This document shows, piece after piece, positions 47,193 through 58,917 of a stretch of 64,000 nt of DNA. A model generated the notes under the pieces. The model was not told the DNA's origin and did no database searches. It saw nothing but the letters and a program-made list of their open reading frames with translations. The DNA is from Macrotrachela quadricornifera (Eukaryota > Rotifera > Eurotatoria > Philodinida > Philodinidae), in contig JAJEKB010018919.1 in NCBI GenBank assembly GCA_022393335.1, forward strand, positions 1 to 64,000, read 5' to 3'. The position numbers and the translations under genes are program-made. The stretch's first letter is position 1. Each line of letters begins with the position of its first letter.

Positions 47193-47532
47193 TATAAATA
47201 TTTCTAACTAAGCTTTTGTTTTTTTTCGATGTTTTTCCCTGTTATCATTATCTATCACTATCATCGCTCTTGCAATATATCAACGAATATCCTTTCTTCC
47301 CTGAGACATAAGACACATGTCATGCGTCTCCACATTGTTTTTTATCAGTCTATATGTAAAATCACGTTTAATGTCCTGACTGTGTTTTTCCTTCTGTCTG
47401 ACATCTTCTATTAAAATAAAGGTTTTGACTCCAAAACAAAATGTAAACAGTAAGGTTGTATTGTTAAGTTTGCTCATTTTGTAATGAAGTAAAATTAACA
47501 ACTTTAAGAAATAATGGATGTGAGAGTATGAA

Positions 47533-49705
47533 TCAAAGATGAAGTTGTAGCATCGATTGTGTTTTTATGACAATATTGTCAAACTCTTCTAAGTCCGGAT
47601 GATTTGGAGGGAATGTATGATGTGCAATATCTCTCGCCTTCTTTGCATGATTAAATGCATCGTTAAGCCGTTCGAGAGATATTAAGCAATCGGCCATGTT
47701 GCTATGAATAATAGCCAATTCGACGTGATTCTTGGAAAGAGATCTCTCTTGAATAACTAAAGCATTATTAAAGAATGTTAGCGCATTTTCATAATCGCCA
47801 TTTTCAGCACAAAGAACAGCAATGCTATTGTATGTTCGCGCTCGATACGGATGCATAGCGGGCAAATAACTATCTTGAATAGCGCCCACCTGAAGATAAC
47901 TTCGTAGTGCTTCATCAACATGACCTTGCTGTTGTTGAACTGATCCAATGTTTTGAAGTAGAGCTGCCTAAAATAATTTATACGATTCAATATTAGAAAA
48001 GATCTACCTCATTCATAAGAGTCTGCATACCAGCTGTTCCTTATTTGGTTCGTCTGTATGCTCTGCAATTTTCATTGCCCTTCTATATTGTTGGAGAGCT
48101 TGATCAAGTTCTCCTTTGTGATGAAGTACCAAAGCGATATTTGAATAAACACTAACTAATGCTGGATCATCTTCAGGCATGCGGGTCAAATCTGACGAAA
48201 GCACTTGTTGATAATGTTGGAGTGCATCATCGAGATTTCCTTGTTGACGAGCAATATAACCCAATTGATGATGTAAGAAAGCATTATCAACAGGATCATT
48301 CTTGTCCTGTTCTGACAAAAGACTTTCATAGATTTCTTTTGCTCGAATCCATTCGCCCATTAGGATCATTAACTGAGCTAATTGTTTATGCTCACTGATA
48401 CCCGTTATATGTTCACGCATATAATCAGTTACTTCTTTTAATTGTGGATCATCATCTGAAGTAACACATAACTTCACTTCCCAAACATAATTATTCATTT
48501 GTTCAAGAGAATCAATTCGGAAAATAGTATTCATACCCCACAAATATTCACGTTCCTCAACGAAGTTTGTATGGCTTTTGCTCAAGGAAACTACTGGACT
48601 TGACATGGTCACCACTGGATCGACATCAATTATAAACAGAACTGCTTCTGATTCTGGATCCAAGAGAAAAGATGTGGCGAAATCAAGACCTACATCTTTA
48701 TCTGCACTTGTCGAAAGAAAACAGTTGAACGAAATCAAGCCACCGACATTTTGTTTCAGCTCATTGAATGCTTGCTTTGACATGCTAGAATGGTAAGACT
48801 GAGATTTTTGTAATGAAGTTTTTCAGAAAATATCCTTACCCCTGACCCCTGTAAAGAAGTCTAGGATATGAATGATAGTCACCAAGTTCTTGTAGTTGAA
48901 GATAGAGATCTTTGATAAAAAATCCAAACTTGTTGATTGCTTCGATGTCATACATGCGAAGACATTTGTTCAACATACGATAGACAAAAGTATCACGTGT
49001 ATACCATTGGATTGCTGTCTGCTTCGTATATTCGCGCGAGAATTCGTCAATAACTTTTAACGCACTAGAATTGTCGTGGTATTCTCTTTGACAAAATTCG
49101 ACTAATTTACGTCTTGCTTCGTGTTCGTCATGATTTATTTTGAGAAATGTTTCTTTCAATAATTGACAATACATGAACATGGCATCGAGTTTATCGTCTT
49201 TCGTTGTTGAATGAGGATTGCTGGATGGAAGAATAGCTATCGACTGAAAATTATTATCGACCAATTTCAATTTTTTTTTCAAAGCATTGTTCATCATTGA
49301 TAGATCGAAATAGAGATTTTGGACTTTGAAATAAGTATCCTTCGATAGTGTGTGATCTTCTTTTGACATTGTGTCCGACGAGAAAATATATATGGAATGA
49401 ATAACCTGTACATCGTGAACCAGTGGAACAATCTTTTCAACTAATGGTTGCGATAAAATCAGGAAGATTTTTTCGTTTTCTATCTGAAGGATAAAATTGA
49501 GACATTCGTCAGGATCGACAAATAATTCGATTGAACGATTAAGACTTTGCGCAAGTTTATGGGCGACTAAGTCTTCTTTGTTTTCTTTCGTTGTCGGAAC
49601 TAGCCAAATAAGAATTGAGTTGAGTACATAGCGATATCGTCGTGTACAACCCATTGAGGAATCAGTTTTTACATATTCTTTCGATTTCGCTTCTGCCATC
49701 ATCAT
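47533..49705 (-). CDS. ADP-ribosyltransferase (R-S-E type) fused to C-terminal TPR repeats, three exons, 684 aa
   Basis: Exons (minus strand) are 49705-48840, 48784-48031 and 47967-47533, with GT-AG introns of 55 and 63 bp; phases agree and the total is 2055 nt. The start is the first of three ATG codons in a row. Residues 1-285 are a family-typical N-terminal region. The ADP-ribosyltransferase core follows: YRGQG with Arg286, FLSTS with STS at 313-315, and EEREYLW with the E-x-E pair at 366 and 368. All three catalytic elements of arginine-specific mono-ADP-ribosyltransferases are intact. From about 415 to 680 there are kinesin-light-chain-like TPRs (LGYIARQQGNLDDALQHYQQ; IALVLHHKGELDQALQQYRR; GDYENALTFFNNALVIQERS). 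No signal peptide, so probably cytosolic. Expected reaction: transfer of ADP-ribose from NAD+ to Arg on a protein chosen by the TPRs. ART-TPR proteins are numerous in bdelloids. Confidence 0.9.
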
Positions 49706-50179
49706 TAGACTCTTCGAACAAGTTATCGTAATCTAGAAAACTATAAATAATGCAAAATATAATCGGGTCGATGTTTCTTATCATATTTGAACTAAGTTGC
49801 GGCCAATCAAATAAAAGAGACAAATTGTCAACAAAAATTATCTTCTAATCTGGGCGGTATCATTCTTAGAGAGCGTGCCGCATCATATTTATAGTTTTAT
49901 AAAAGCAATGTAATCATATGCTGTTTGAAAAAAATAAACACAAATATTTCTCTTTCTGTTTCACCCCCACCTCCTAGTAAACACATATTCTTTTTTCATA
50001 TTCTTAACCCTATTCCCTAGTGATGGCGCTAGGGGTGGGCTCAGCCCACCCGAAAAAGGTTTGAGCTCACCCTGATAATTTTTTAAAGTATCTGGAACAA
50101 AGTTTAGTGACGGCACCAAGACTGCATCAGCATGGGCTGAGCCCACACGAGAAGAAAAGGCATAAGTCTATTTTATTTA
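49706..50179. other. Promoter-side flank of the ART-TPR gene; small GC-rich inverted repeat
   Basis: A pair of palindromic blocks, 'gtgggctcagcccac' near 50034 and 'tgggctgagccca' near 50131, bracket ~80 bp and look like the ends of a very small MITE. Nothing else was recognised; the promoter of the minus-strand gene should lie just above 49705. Confidence 0.4.
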
Positions 50180-51374
50180 TTGAGTTGACACGAAATTTTT
50201 TGCGTCTTTTAATAAATTTTATTTTTATCTTTTAACTTCAAGATTATAAATAAATTTCGACAATATGTGCTCAATTACTATCTATGACTTGTCGCCAACA
50301 CTATGATGGAGAAAGAATCTCACGTTCATAGAAGTCCTGAGAGTTTTGGCCAAAGAAGTTGAGAAGGTTCATTTTGAAATCGTCCTCGTCGTCGAATTTT
50401 TTCTTGCGTGGATAGTTAGACAGAGAACAGTACAAATGGTAATTCATAGGAGCCAAATCTGAAGAATAAAGTGAAAATAGAACCGCAACTTATTTGAGCT
50501 CTAATCATTTTTCATGTGTCGACTTTGCAATGTGACACCTGGCGTTGTCATGCAAAAAATAAATTCTATCCTGCTCCCATGAAGTTTTGCTGCTACTCAA
50601 TCCAATTGTTGACAATAGAGATCAGCAATGATACTGCAACCAGTTGGAAGAAGTTCCTAATAAATAATCTCTTCGACTGAAAGTTATTTTGGGTGTTAGT
50701 ACACCTCTTTCTCCAGCTCTCAGCCAATGTCGCTTGCGCGTGTGATTAACATACATCACCCAATTTTCATCGCCAGTAATAAGATTGTTGAGCCATTGGT
50801 GGTTGCAATGAGATGTCATTAATTCCATACAAGCGTCAAACCTTTGTTGAAGCTGATATGATGACAATTTATGTGATGTCCAAACTCCATATTTCCACAT
50901 TTTGCTCGATTCACCCAGGTTTGTTTCCACTGTAGTATGAGAGCACATAAGTCGCTCTACTAAACATCATGTAATCAATCTAAGATATTCTGCGATAAGC
51001 TGCTTTAAGACACCTATACCCACCTCTAGTGATCTTCCAGAATGAGATAAATCATCGAATTCGAAGTTACCGTTCTTGAACCGATTGAACCAGTGTTATG
51101 CTGTACAGATGGAGAGTGCATCCTTGCCCATGATGTTGCTTGTTGCTTCCGTTGCTCTGCGACCCAAACGAAATATATTAAGCAGAAGCAGTCGGAGCTC
51201 TCTATGAGACATCTATATTTTTAAATCAAGTTCAACAACCATCTTCATAGTTTTGTTGTTGTTCGAAAGATATTCGTATCTCTTTTATATACCTTTAGTA
51301 TGAAAACTTCTAAAACTCTCTCGACTGTTCTAGAAAACTTTAAAAAAAGCGCAAAAAATTTCGTGCTGATTCAA
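50180..51374 (-). mobile_element. Mariner element, 1195 bp, both ends and TA duplication, transposase dead
   Basis: TA at 50178-50179 and 51375-51376. The inner parts of the ends are identical for 17 bp (cacgaaattttttgcg). The minus strand reads ELRLLLLNIFRLGRRATEA, HWFNRFKNGNFEFDDLSHSG, ITGDENWVMYVNHTRKR (first Asp) and FLHDNARCH (second Asp). At the third catalytic position SSDLAPMNYHL has Asn in place of Asp. Stops and frameshifts interrupt the frame. Confidence 0.75.
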
Positions 51375-52059
51375 TACTTATCTTTTTTCTTCTTTGAATT
51401 AAGTTTCTTCGAATGCCACAATAAGCGAAGGTTTGAAGTATTGGGCAAGCAATAATAGGACATAGGTGCTATTTTACCCATTATCAGACAAATATCATTT
51501 AACGGTATCACATATTCAACTTGCAGGAAACATACATCAACAACATCAAGCATTAACTCAATCTGATAGAAATCGATCCTCAGCAAAATCCTTGTCTCAT
51601 TAGTCTAATAAAATATTAGTGCAAAATAACTCAAACTAACCATAAAAACGACAGAACAAGCCACCATATGACAAAAATATTCAAAACAAAACACGCCACG
51701 TACTGCACAAAGAACAACCGTATTAACAGAACAAACAAGTGCGCCACAAGAATCAGAACAAGTATCGTTAGAGAAGAATGAAGAAAAAAACTAAGATAAC
51801 GGTGTTGACCCACAAATGATAATTGAAAATTTGCAATAACAAAATAAGCAAAAACAACACCTTCAACCTTGAAGCACCAAGCAAGCGGTGAACTTCAAGA
51901 AAATAATCAAAATGAGCATTGGGAACCTGTACAATCTCGTAGAAATAATAAAACAATGAACAATGGTAATGATATTGATCATCATCAACATTCTAGGGTC
52001 GAGAAAAGTGAGCTCCAAGGTACGTAAACCCGAAAATTCGATTTACGCTTTGTGCTCAC
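51375..52059. other. No intact gene
   Basis: The plus strand shows a low-complexity, Asn/Gln/Lys-rich open tendency (about 51540-51780) broken by many stops, possibly a decayed coding region. Not assignable. Confidence 0.3.
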
Positions 52060-52790
52060 TTTTTTTTTGAAGAAATAATTATCCTTCCTGTTGATTATAG
52101 CCTTTTTCACTAGAAGCATTACGCAGCAATAAAATAATTAATTAATCAATACCCATTTTACTTTGAACTCAGCTTATTAGCAGTAGTGAAGATGAATACC
52201 CAATTAATTAGTGCTGAATGAGGTGAGTGCTCGACTCATGAGCACTAATTAAGGATAGTATTCAAATAGCTCACGATAATCGATGCGAGTACTAAACTAA
52301 TTAGCGTTGGATAGGAGAAGTGCTCAAATAGCCAGCACTAATTAAGTTAACCATCAGGCTAACTAATACTAATTAAGATGAATAATTAACTAATCAGAAT
52401 AAATCATCCAATCAGTGCTAATTAGGAGCAGTTCTTAAAACAATCAATAGTAATTCCGATGAAGGGCCAATTAATCAGCACTAAGTATGATGAGTACCAA
52501 CCTGCTAAACGCTCATTACGAGCAGGAAACTACCAATTAACGCTAACAAACGGGAGCATTTACAGAATTAGCGCTAATTAAGAAGAGTTATCAGACAGCA
52601 AGCATTAATTAAGTGGCGTACTCAATTACATAGCGCTCATTGACACGATACTGAACTAATTAACATTGCTTAAGGTTAGTATTCCGTTAAATCAGACTCA
52701 CTGACATAAACACTTAAGATACTAAGACTAGTTAGGGTGTTAAGTCATCCAAATTAGTATTAATTGTGGTAATTTGTTAAACATTTAAAA
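52060..52790. repeat. Degenerate tandem array I, ~35-45 bp unit
   Basis: Units centre on 'agcactaattaag' followed by 'gatgagtactcaa-taat'. More than fifteen recognisable repeats vary as 'agcgctaattaag', 'gtgctaattagg', 'atactaattaag'. Much more diverged than the minisatellite at 37885. No coding signal. Confidence 0.7.
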
Positions 52791-52839
52791 TCACGCCTAA
52801 GATTACTACCTTTAACTTTCCACACCTCACTTACGACGG

Positions 52840-53608
52840 AACGTTTCCAAGTGTGAGTGTCCGTTTTGACTCGGGTATTTATCATGTTGTAGAGTTTAAT
52901 GTCTACAGTAGCCGCATATAAAGGGTTTCTGCTCATGGTGAACTTTTCAGAAATAACGAGGTTCTATACTTTTTGGAAAATCAGCATAAGACTCTTAGCT
53001 GAAGGCTTAAATTTTAATATTATAAGAACAAAACATAGTGTTGTTCAGGCCAATCGAAGGTTATTAATGATGCTCTTTCATATGGTCCGGACAATACTAT
53101 ATCTTGTCCTTATAGTACCAAAGTGAATTTTTTAGATGTTTGATAAGAAACACCTATTTCTGTGAACTATAGAAAAATTAACTCTATTATTATATGGAAG
53201 GAACATATTTTTATTCGGATCATATAAAAGAGCGTCATTGATAAAATCAGATAGGCTCGAACAACGGTTTGTTCCTTCCATATAATAATAGAGTTAATTT
53301 TTCTATAGTTCACTAAAAAATTCACTTTGGTACTATAAGGACAAGATATAGTATTGTCCGGACCATATGAAAGAGCATCATTAATAACCTTCGATTGGCC
53401 TGAACAACACTATGTTTTGTTCTTATAATATTAAAATTTAAGCCTTCAGTTAAGAGTCTTATGCTGATTTTCCAAAAAGTATAGAACCTCGTTATTTCTG
53501 AAAAGTTCACCATGAGCAGAAATCCTTTATATGCGGCTACTATAGACATTAAACTCTACAACATGATAAATACCCGAGTCAAAACGGACACTTACACTTG
53601 GAAACGTT
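52840..53608. mobile_element. 769 bp palindrome between two unrelated tandem arrays
   Basis: The outer arms (from 52840 'aacgtttccaagtg' and to 53608 'cacttggaaacgtt') are ~290 bp and nearly identical inverted copies. The inner arms (53160-53207 and 53269-53315) continue the inversion after a ~27 bp block ('atgtttgataagaaacacc') present only on the left. A mirrored 75-codon ORF occurs in both arms (52899-53126 +, 53322-53549 -) and differs at two residues. It is probably a by-product of the palindrome. Confidence 0.75.
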
Positions 53609-53619
53609 CTCTCGTTACT

Positions 53620-54190
53620 ATGATATTTAGAGCTTTTTAAAACCCCGTTAAGGACGATATTTAAAGCTTTCTGCGACCCATTTGGGAATAATAACTACAC
53701 ATTTTTGGGAGCTACGTGGGGATAACATTTCGACTTCTTCAAGGCCTACCTATGCGTGCTGTTTAGACCTTTTCGATAGCCACTTCGGACTGATATTTAT
53801 AACCCTTTTGGAATCCAGTTGGAAATAATATTTAAAACCTTTTAAGAACGGTCTACTACGATATTTAGACTTTTTTGGGGCCTACCTTAGCGTGATATTT
53901 AAAAATTTTTGGAACCCGCTTTGGGATGATATTCAGAACCTTTCGAGGTCTACTTGAAGATACTACTTCGACTCTTTTGAGGCCCACCTATCGATGATGT
54001 TTAGACGTTTTTAAGATCCATTTAAGGATTATGTTTCGACCTTTTCGAAGTCAGTCTAGGGTTCATATATAGACTTCGTCGGAGCCTACCTAATGATGAT
54101 ATATACACCTTTTTAAGATGAACTGAGGGATGATATTTAGAACTTTTTAGTACCCACTTGAAGATAATACTTAGACCTATCCAAGTAATG
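53620..54190. repeat. Degenerate tandem array II, ~38-45 bp unit
   Basis: Units follow 'gatgatatttagacctttt' then 'cgaggcctacctaag'. About thirteen diverged copies. The unit differs from array I. It grades into a short stretch rich in 'agcgaa' motifs (54195-54370). Confidence 0.7.
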
Positions 54191-54370
54191 TTGCTAAAGA
54201 GCGAGGGATAAAAGAGCTAAAATCAAACAGCGAAAAATGGAAAGAATGAAAATCAGAAATGGCGAACGGTTAAGATGGTGAACACTAACTATATGAACGA
54301 AAAGAAAAGATAGCAAAGGCAATGAACAGCGAAAAACGATAATAGCGAATAGTAAAACAGCGAATAAATA

Positions 54371-54786
54371 GATTCACTACATATCAAATGGTTGTAAATT
54401 TGATATAAGACTACAGGTTTCTTGTTGTCCTTTTATATTTATTTCAATAAGTAATTGCATGTTTATAAGTAAAAATAAAAATGACAGAAAATTTAACTAC
54501 ATCACAATCAATGATTTACTCTAACGTCTTTAGCAATCAGTAAAGATAAACTTTTTAAGTATCTATTTAAATCAATTTTATTATGATCAAATCGATTCTT
54601 CAATGTATTAATATTTTGTTGAAGTTGACCTACCCGTTTATTTTTTTTTCATTGTTTGATCAATTTGTGCTTGAAGATACTGTTGTCGATACACCACCTC
54701 TTCCTTTTTAAGACAGGATATAAAGTGTCATATGTTCGGATGATGTTTGTTGATTCTTTGATTGAAACGATTGTGCCATCCTTAAA
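54371..54786. other. No gene recognised
   Basis: AT-rich spacer between array II and an interspersed repeat. A plus/minus coding tendency near 54600-54780 (Gln/Lys-rich on the minus strand) is too short to call. Confidence 0.3.
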
Positions 54787-55145
54787 TATGAAACAAGTAA
54801 CGCTCGTCTAAAGACTCGCTCAGCTCTTTCTCGTAGAAATCATACTTCTAAACCACCATCAAGCTATTCATTTATAAAAAGTCAGACTCAAGTTCCTCGT
54901 TCTCAGCTGACTTTGTTCAAACTTCATAAAACCAAATGTTTTTTATTACAAGCTGATCGCTTGTTTAAAAATTGAGCTTCAAAAATTTTTAAAAATCTAA
55001 CGTCAGATTTGAATTCCTCGATCATGATTATCCTTCAGTCAATGCTCATGTTGTTTGTCCTTCTGCGAACATACAAGTAAAGAAGCAAGTAAGCAAACAA
55101 TTTATGTTTCTAAGACTCTTCTCTACAAGAAAGAGAATATTTATA
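54787..55145 (+). repeat. Interspersed repeat family, ~360 bp, with 'ctctttctcgtaga' inverted ends
   Basis: Left part 'gtaacgctcgtctaaagact' then 'cgctcagctctttctcgtag'; right part 'aagactcttctctacaagaa' 'agagaat'. The two ends are related as inverted repeats (ctctttctcgtaga against tctacaagaaagag), as in a TIR element. An inverted, full-length copy lies at 63410-63815 and partial copies at 42970-43130 and 10950-11115. No coding capacity. Confidence 0.65.
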
Positions 55146-55194
55146 TATACATATATAACTTTAAATGCATATTTGTTCGTCCGACAAAATCCAA

Positions 55195-55381
55195 CCCTTC
55201 ACTTCCACGTAGTGTCGGATGTAAACGTCAACTCTGGCGGCTAAGATGGGCTCTGGTAAGGCTCTCAGGGCTAGTCACCCGAGATGCCTTTTACAATGAC
55301 TTCGAAAATAACAATAGAAGAGTTATCGCCTGTAAACGGCACCTGTTTGCAGCCGACTGATGATGATGATGATGATGATGC
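55195..55381 (+). mobile_element. 5'-truncated LINE 3' end with (TGA)n tail
   Basis: Ends with seven TGA/ATG trinucleotides (gatgatgatgatgatgatg near 55363). A 5'-truncated body reads 'gtcggatgtaaacgtcaact' 'ctggcggctaagatggg'. Trinucleotide tails are the hallmark of RTE-like LINE insertions. The body is not obviously the same subfamily as the LINE at 32586-37145. Confidence 0.5.
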
Positions 55382-55710
55382 ATATTTGTTCTATAAGGTT
55401 TTACCAGGGCAGGGGTGGGCGAGAGCGGCATACAGAAAAGAAAAATAGTTGAAGAAATAAATATTTCAGGTGATTATTTTTTAAATTGATGAATGAATAT
55501 AATTTTAATGGATAGTGTAGATTTAATTATAATCTTTTTAAAATTTGCATATAAACAAAGCGCGCCTTGTGAAGATTGTTTACGGCAGTAAGTCCTGTAG
55601 ACGATTGAGCATATGATTCGAACCGATCCAATTACCGACCGGGCCAATATATCATTTTTCAACCTGTTACATCAGCGAATGGTCGCTTATTAAACAAAAT
55701 TTTCTCATTC

Positions 55711-56275
55711 TTGAAGAAAAAAAATGGTGACTTTGGTAAAAGAGTGAAGAGGGATTTAATTGTGCCACCAAATGTTGTCAACAAAACCTCAAAATCAAGA
55801 AAAAGCAGTGGTAAAAAACATCACACTTATTTAAATGAAGTTTTGCATCCTTTGATTGACAAAAAGTGCCTTCTCTTTCTTAATTTTTCGAAAACTTGAG
55901 CTGATCTAACAATATTTAGAGCAGTATTTTCTGTCATAACGATTTATACATGAAAAACTTGAACAGAAATGACTATAAGTTATTGTCAATATTTCATCAA
56001 CGCACATTGTGTGATTTATAATCAATCTTCAGCTCCGCAATTTAAAAATCTCATTAAGAATAGATTTCTACAGACTGGAATAACACATGAAGTAATTGGA
56101 TATATTGTAAAACCAAAAGATGTTTGATTCAAATTTTATGACTTGTACTGTTTAATCAACAATTGCAATGAACGAACTTTATTAATGTGTACTTGGCGCA
56201 AAAGAGTTCTTTGCTCCTATCATCCAGTTGAAGATTCACATTTGTACTTGCAGGATATTTGGTAAAATAGTTTAC
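55711..56275 (+). pseudogene. Fragment of the same DDE transposase family as 14221-15281
   Basis: The plus strand reads GDFGKRVKRDLIVPPNVV, then LNEVLHPLIDKKCLLFLNF, a stop, ADLTIFRAVFSVITIYT, and a C-terminal part with paired Cys/His (MCTWRKRVLCSYHPVEDSHL). The NVV...SGK and IDK(E/K)CLL blocks align with the pseudogene at 14221. This copy supplies the C-terminal half missing there. Stops and frameshifts show it is dead. Confidence 0.55.
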
Positions 56276-57089
56276 TATCTAATACATTGTTTTCAATTGA
56301 AATAAAATCAAAACTATTGATGAGTTAAAGATTCTAATAGATGATAGTTGATTTTTGTCTATATTCGTCCTGCTTTAGTTCTAGAAGACATTGAAATTAA
56401 TTTGATCTTAATGCTGTTGATGAATTTCAGAAAAATTCGTATGGTCTTCTACTGATATAGTCAGGTGATTAATAAAAACTTAATGTAAACGCTCCTAATG
56501 TTTTTATATATTCAAATTATGAGTACCGTAAAAATCGAATATCTCTCTTTTGACAAGTCAAAAATAGCTAATATTTTAACCTTGTTAGTCTGGAGATGAG
56601 AGCTTTCGTTTGACCTGAATATGTTCTATTTTCCTGATTATCAACACAGACACCTCCATTGTTAGGAGAAGCTTATGGTAATAAGATCGGAAACGGTGTT
56701 GTATTCGATCGTGTACAGTTATTTACGGTCGTAAAGGCGTCGTATCTGTATTGTGTACGATCCGAAAACGGCGACCACGTTTAAGCATCTGGCTTTTTGG
56801 AACAAATTTGATATCATGCTTAGAAACAGTTTAACCGTTCGAGCTGAAGTTTTTTGCCATATATGGGCTAGGGGATGGATAGTTGATTGATTTAATTTTC
56901 GATTTCAAATATCTTTCTATGGAAAAAATTGTACAGTACATCATGCTACGTATAAATCATTGATATATGGTATAAAAGTCAATACCAATATTTTAACCAA
57001 ATATATGTCAGAGTTGACTTTAGAATTCAGTTGCCTTTAAAATTTAAGAACAAACCACTTGTCTTCAAAATTTTACAGACAACTAGTAG
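56276..57089. other. No gene recognised
   Basis: AT-rich. Near 56686-56770 a short inverted pair (gtattcgatcgtgtacag / ctgtattgtgtacgatccg) could be a ~90 bp MITE. Other sequence is featureless. Confidence 0.4.
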
Positions 57090-58245
57090 ACTTTAAAATG
57101 TATAATTGTAAAGTTGTTATTTGTATGATGAAAAACATTCTATTCAATAGATGAGGCTCAGAAATTGCAAAACATTGAAGAAGAACACAAGGATGAGTCC
57201 GAGAAGTTTCTATCATTTTTGTGAGAACGTTTTTTTTTATCGACTCTTTTATAATTGGAAAGAGTGTCGTAGATAGAAAATAGATTTGGTAAGAAAAAAT
57301 TCTGTGACTACTATCTAAAATACTAGAAATTTAGGTCATTTTTAGAGACATCTAGAGAGATTTAAAGATCATCGAAGTTTTTGCAATGTTTAGAGCTCAT
57401 ATCCTTGCCATAGGTAGGAGGTCACTAGGCTGGCACAATCTCCAAACGATTATCTTTTTCGATCCATTACGGTCAAAATATAAGATTTTTAAGGAGAACG
57501 ACTTTAGCATAGTTTTGGCCAAAACCCTTTTATAACAACAAATACGTAGGATTCGCTCTGCCTAAAAATCTTATATATTGATCGTAATAGATCGGAAAAA
57601 ATAATCTTTTGGAGCAGAGATGGGCAGCTCCGACACCAGAGCGCAGCTAGAGCGAAGCGTTAGTTTAAATTTTTCCATTGGAGCGGGATCGGAGCTAGAC
57701 CGAGAAAATATTAGACAAATATTACGAATTGTGCTTTTTTCATTTCCATTTGAATCTTTTACAATGGAAACTGAGTGTCATTAATGAATAGAAAAAATAA
57801 TCTCCGTAGGAGCCAAAAAACCAAAGTTTTCTAATAAAACAATGACTTGTTATTTCTGTTGAAGTGAAGCTGGGGCGGAGTCGCAGTGGAGCGGCACGAA
57901 AATGTTTGGAGCTGGAGCGAGAAAAGACCAGTCATTACAAAAACTCCGATGATGTTTAATCTCTCGGGATGTCCCTAAAAAACGACCTAAATTTCTAGTA
58001 TTTTAAATAGTAGTCACAGAATTTATTCTCACCAAATCTATTTTCTATCTACGACACTCTTATCGAGTATAAAAGAGTCGATAAAACAAAAGGTTTTCCA
58101 CAAAAATGATAGAAACTTCTCGAATTCATCCTTGTGTTTTTTTCAATGTTTTGTTATTTCTCAACCTCATCTATTGAATAAAATGTTTTTCATCATACTA
58201 ATAACAACTTTACAATTATACATTTTAAAATCAACTCCGTCACAT
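57090..58245. mobile_element. Palindromic element containing nested insertions
   Basis: The left arm (about 57090-57400) is inverted relative to the right arm (about 57935-58245): 'actttaaaatgtataattgt' near 57091 against 'acaattatacattttaaaat' near 58212, and 'gatttggtgag/aag' regions likewise. Between them lie an inner inverted pair (57455-57510 against 57562-57612; 'atataagattttta' / 'aaaaatcttatat') and a GC-rich block (57620-57930) dominated by ggagc/gctcc phrases, like the ends of a hAT-type element. At least one insertion into a foldback element is implied. Confidence 0.6.
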
Positions 58246-58809
58246 ACATGTGAATCCCTCAGAAATAACTTCATTTTGTTACTAAACGATGATTCAAAAT
58301 GACTCTTATGCATCCGTATTCTTTGTCATATACTCAGGTTTATTATATTGGGCACTGTTTTCATAGACTCTGTCTTAAATGCTTTTCTTTGATCAAAATC
58401 ACGTGGATAAATTGTCTCCATTCAAATTATATTATTCAATTATTTTTTCAATGAGAGTAGGCATTCGAAAGTCTGTTTAGATTCGAGCTCGAAGTAGCCA
58501 GTTCATAGTTAATCCATGTTTTTTATTAAAATATCATTTCAAGACGTCTAAATTTATTTCAAAAGAAAAAGAAGATATCGTTTAATTTAATGTAATAAAC
58601 AACATAGCTGTTTGTTTCTTCTTTTTTCTTTCCTGTCACTACTAAAAAATATTTCACCGTTGATCATGGTTGAGTGATCGCATTTTTTTTTTTACGTATC
58701 CGCTACGTCTACATACAGTAATCTATATCGTATTGCAAAAGTAATTACAATAGTGTGCCCACGGAGTGGTATATTTTATCGATATTTTTTTTCTTTTATC
58801 ACCAAAAAA
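58246..58809. other. Upstream region of the peptide precursor gene
   Basis: AT-rich, no coding signal. The last ~150 bp should include upstream regulatory elements of the gene at 58918, but none can be named. Confidence 0.4.
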
Positions 58810-58817
58810 TATAAAAG
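58810..58817 (+). promoter_or_regulatory. TATA box of the peptide precursor gene
   Basis: TATAAAAG, about 108 bp before the ATG. An initiator-like 'acagtcatt' lies 25-30 bp downstream (near 58837), the normal TATA-to-start distance, giving a 5' UTR of ~78 bp. Confidence 0.65.
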
Positions 58818-58917
58818 CAATGGAGTGTGGTTGAAGACAGTCATTTACAATCACATACACACAACAGTAACACGTAGCAATAGGTATTAGTGCACTGTCC
58901 AGAATTTACAATATACA

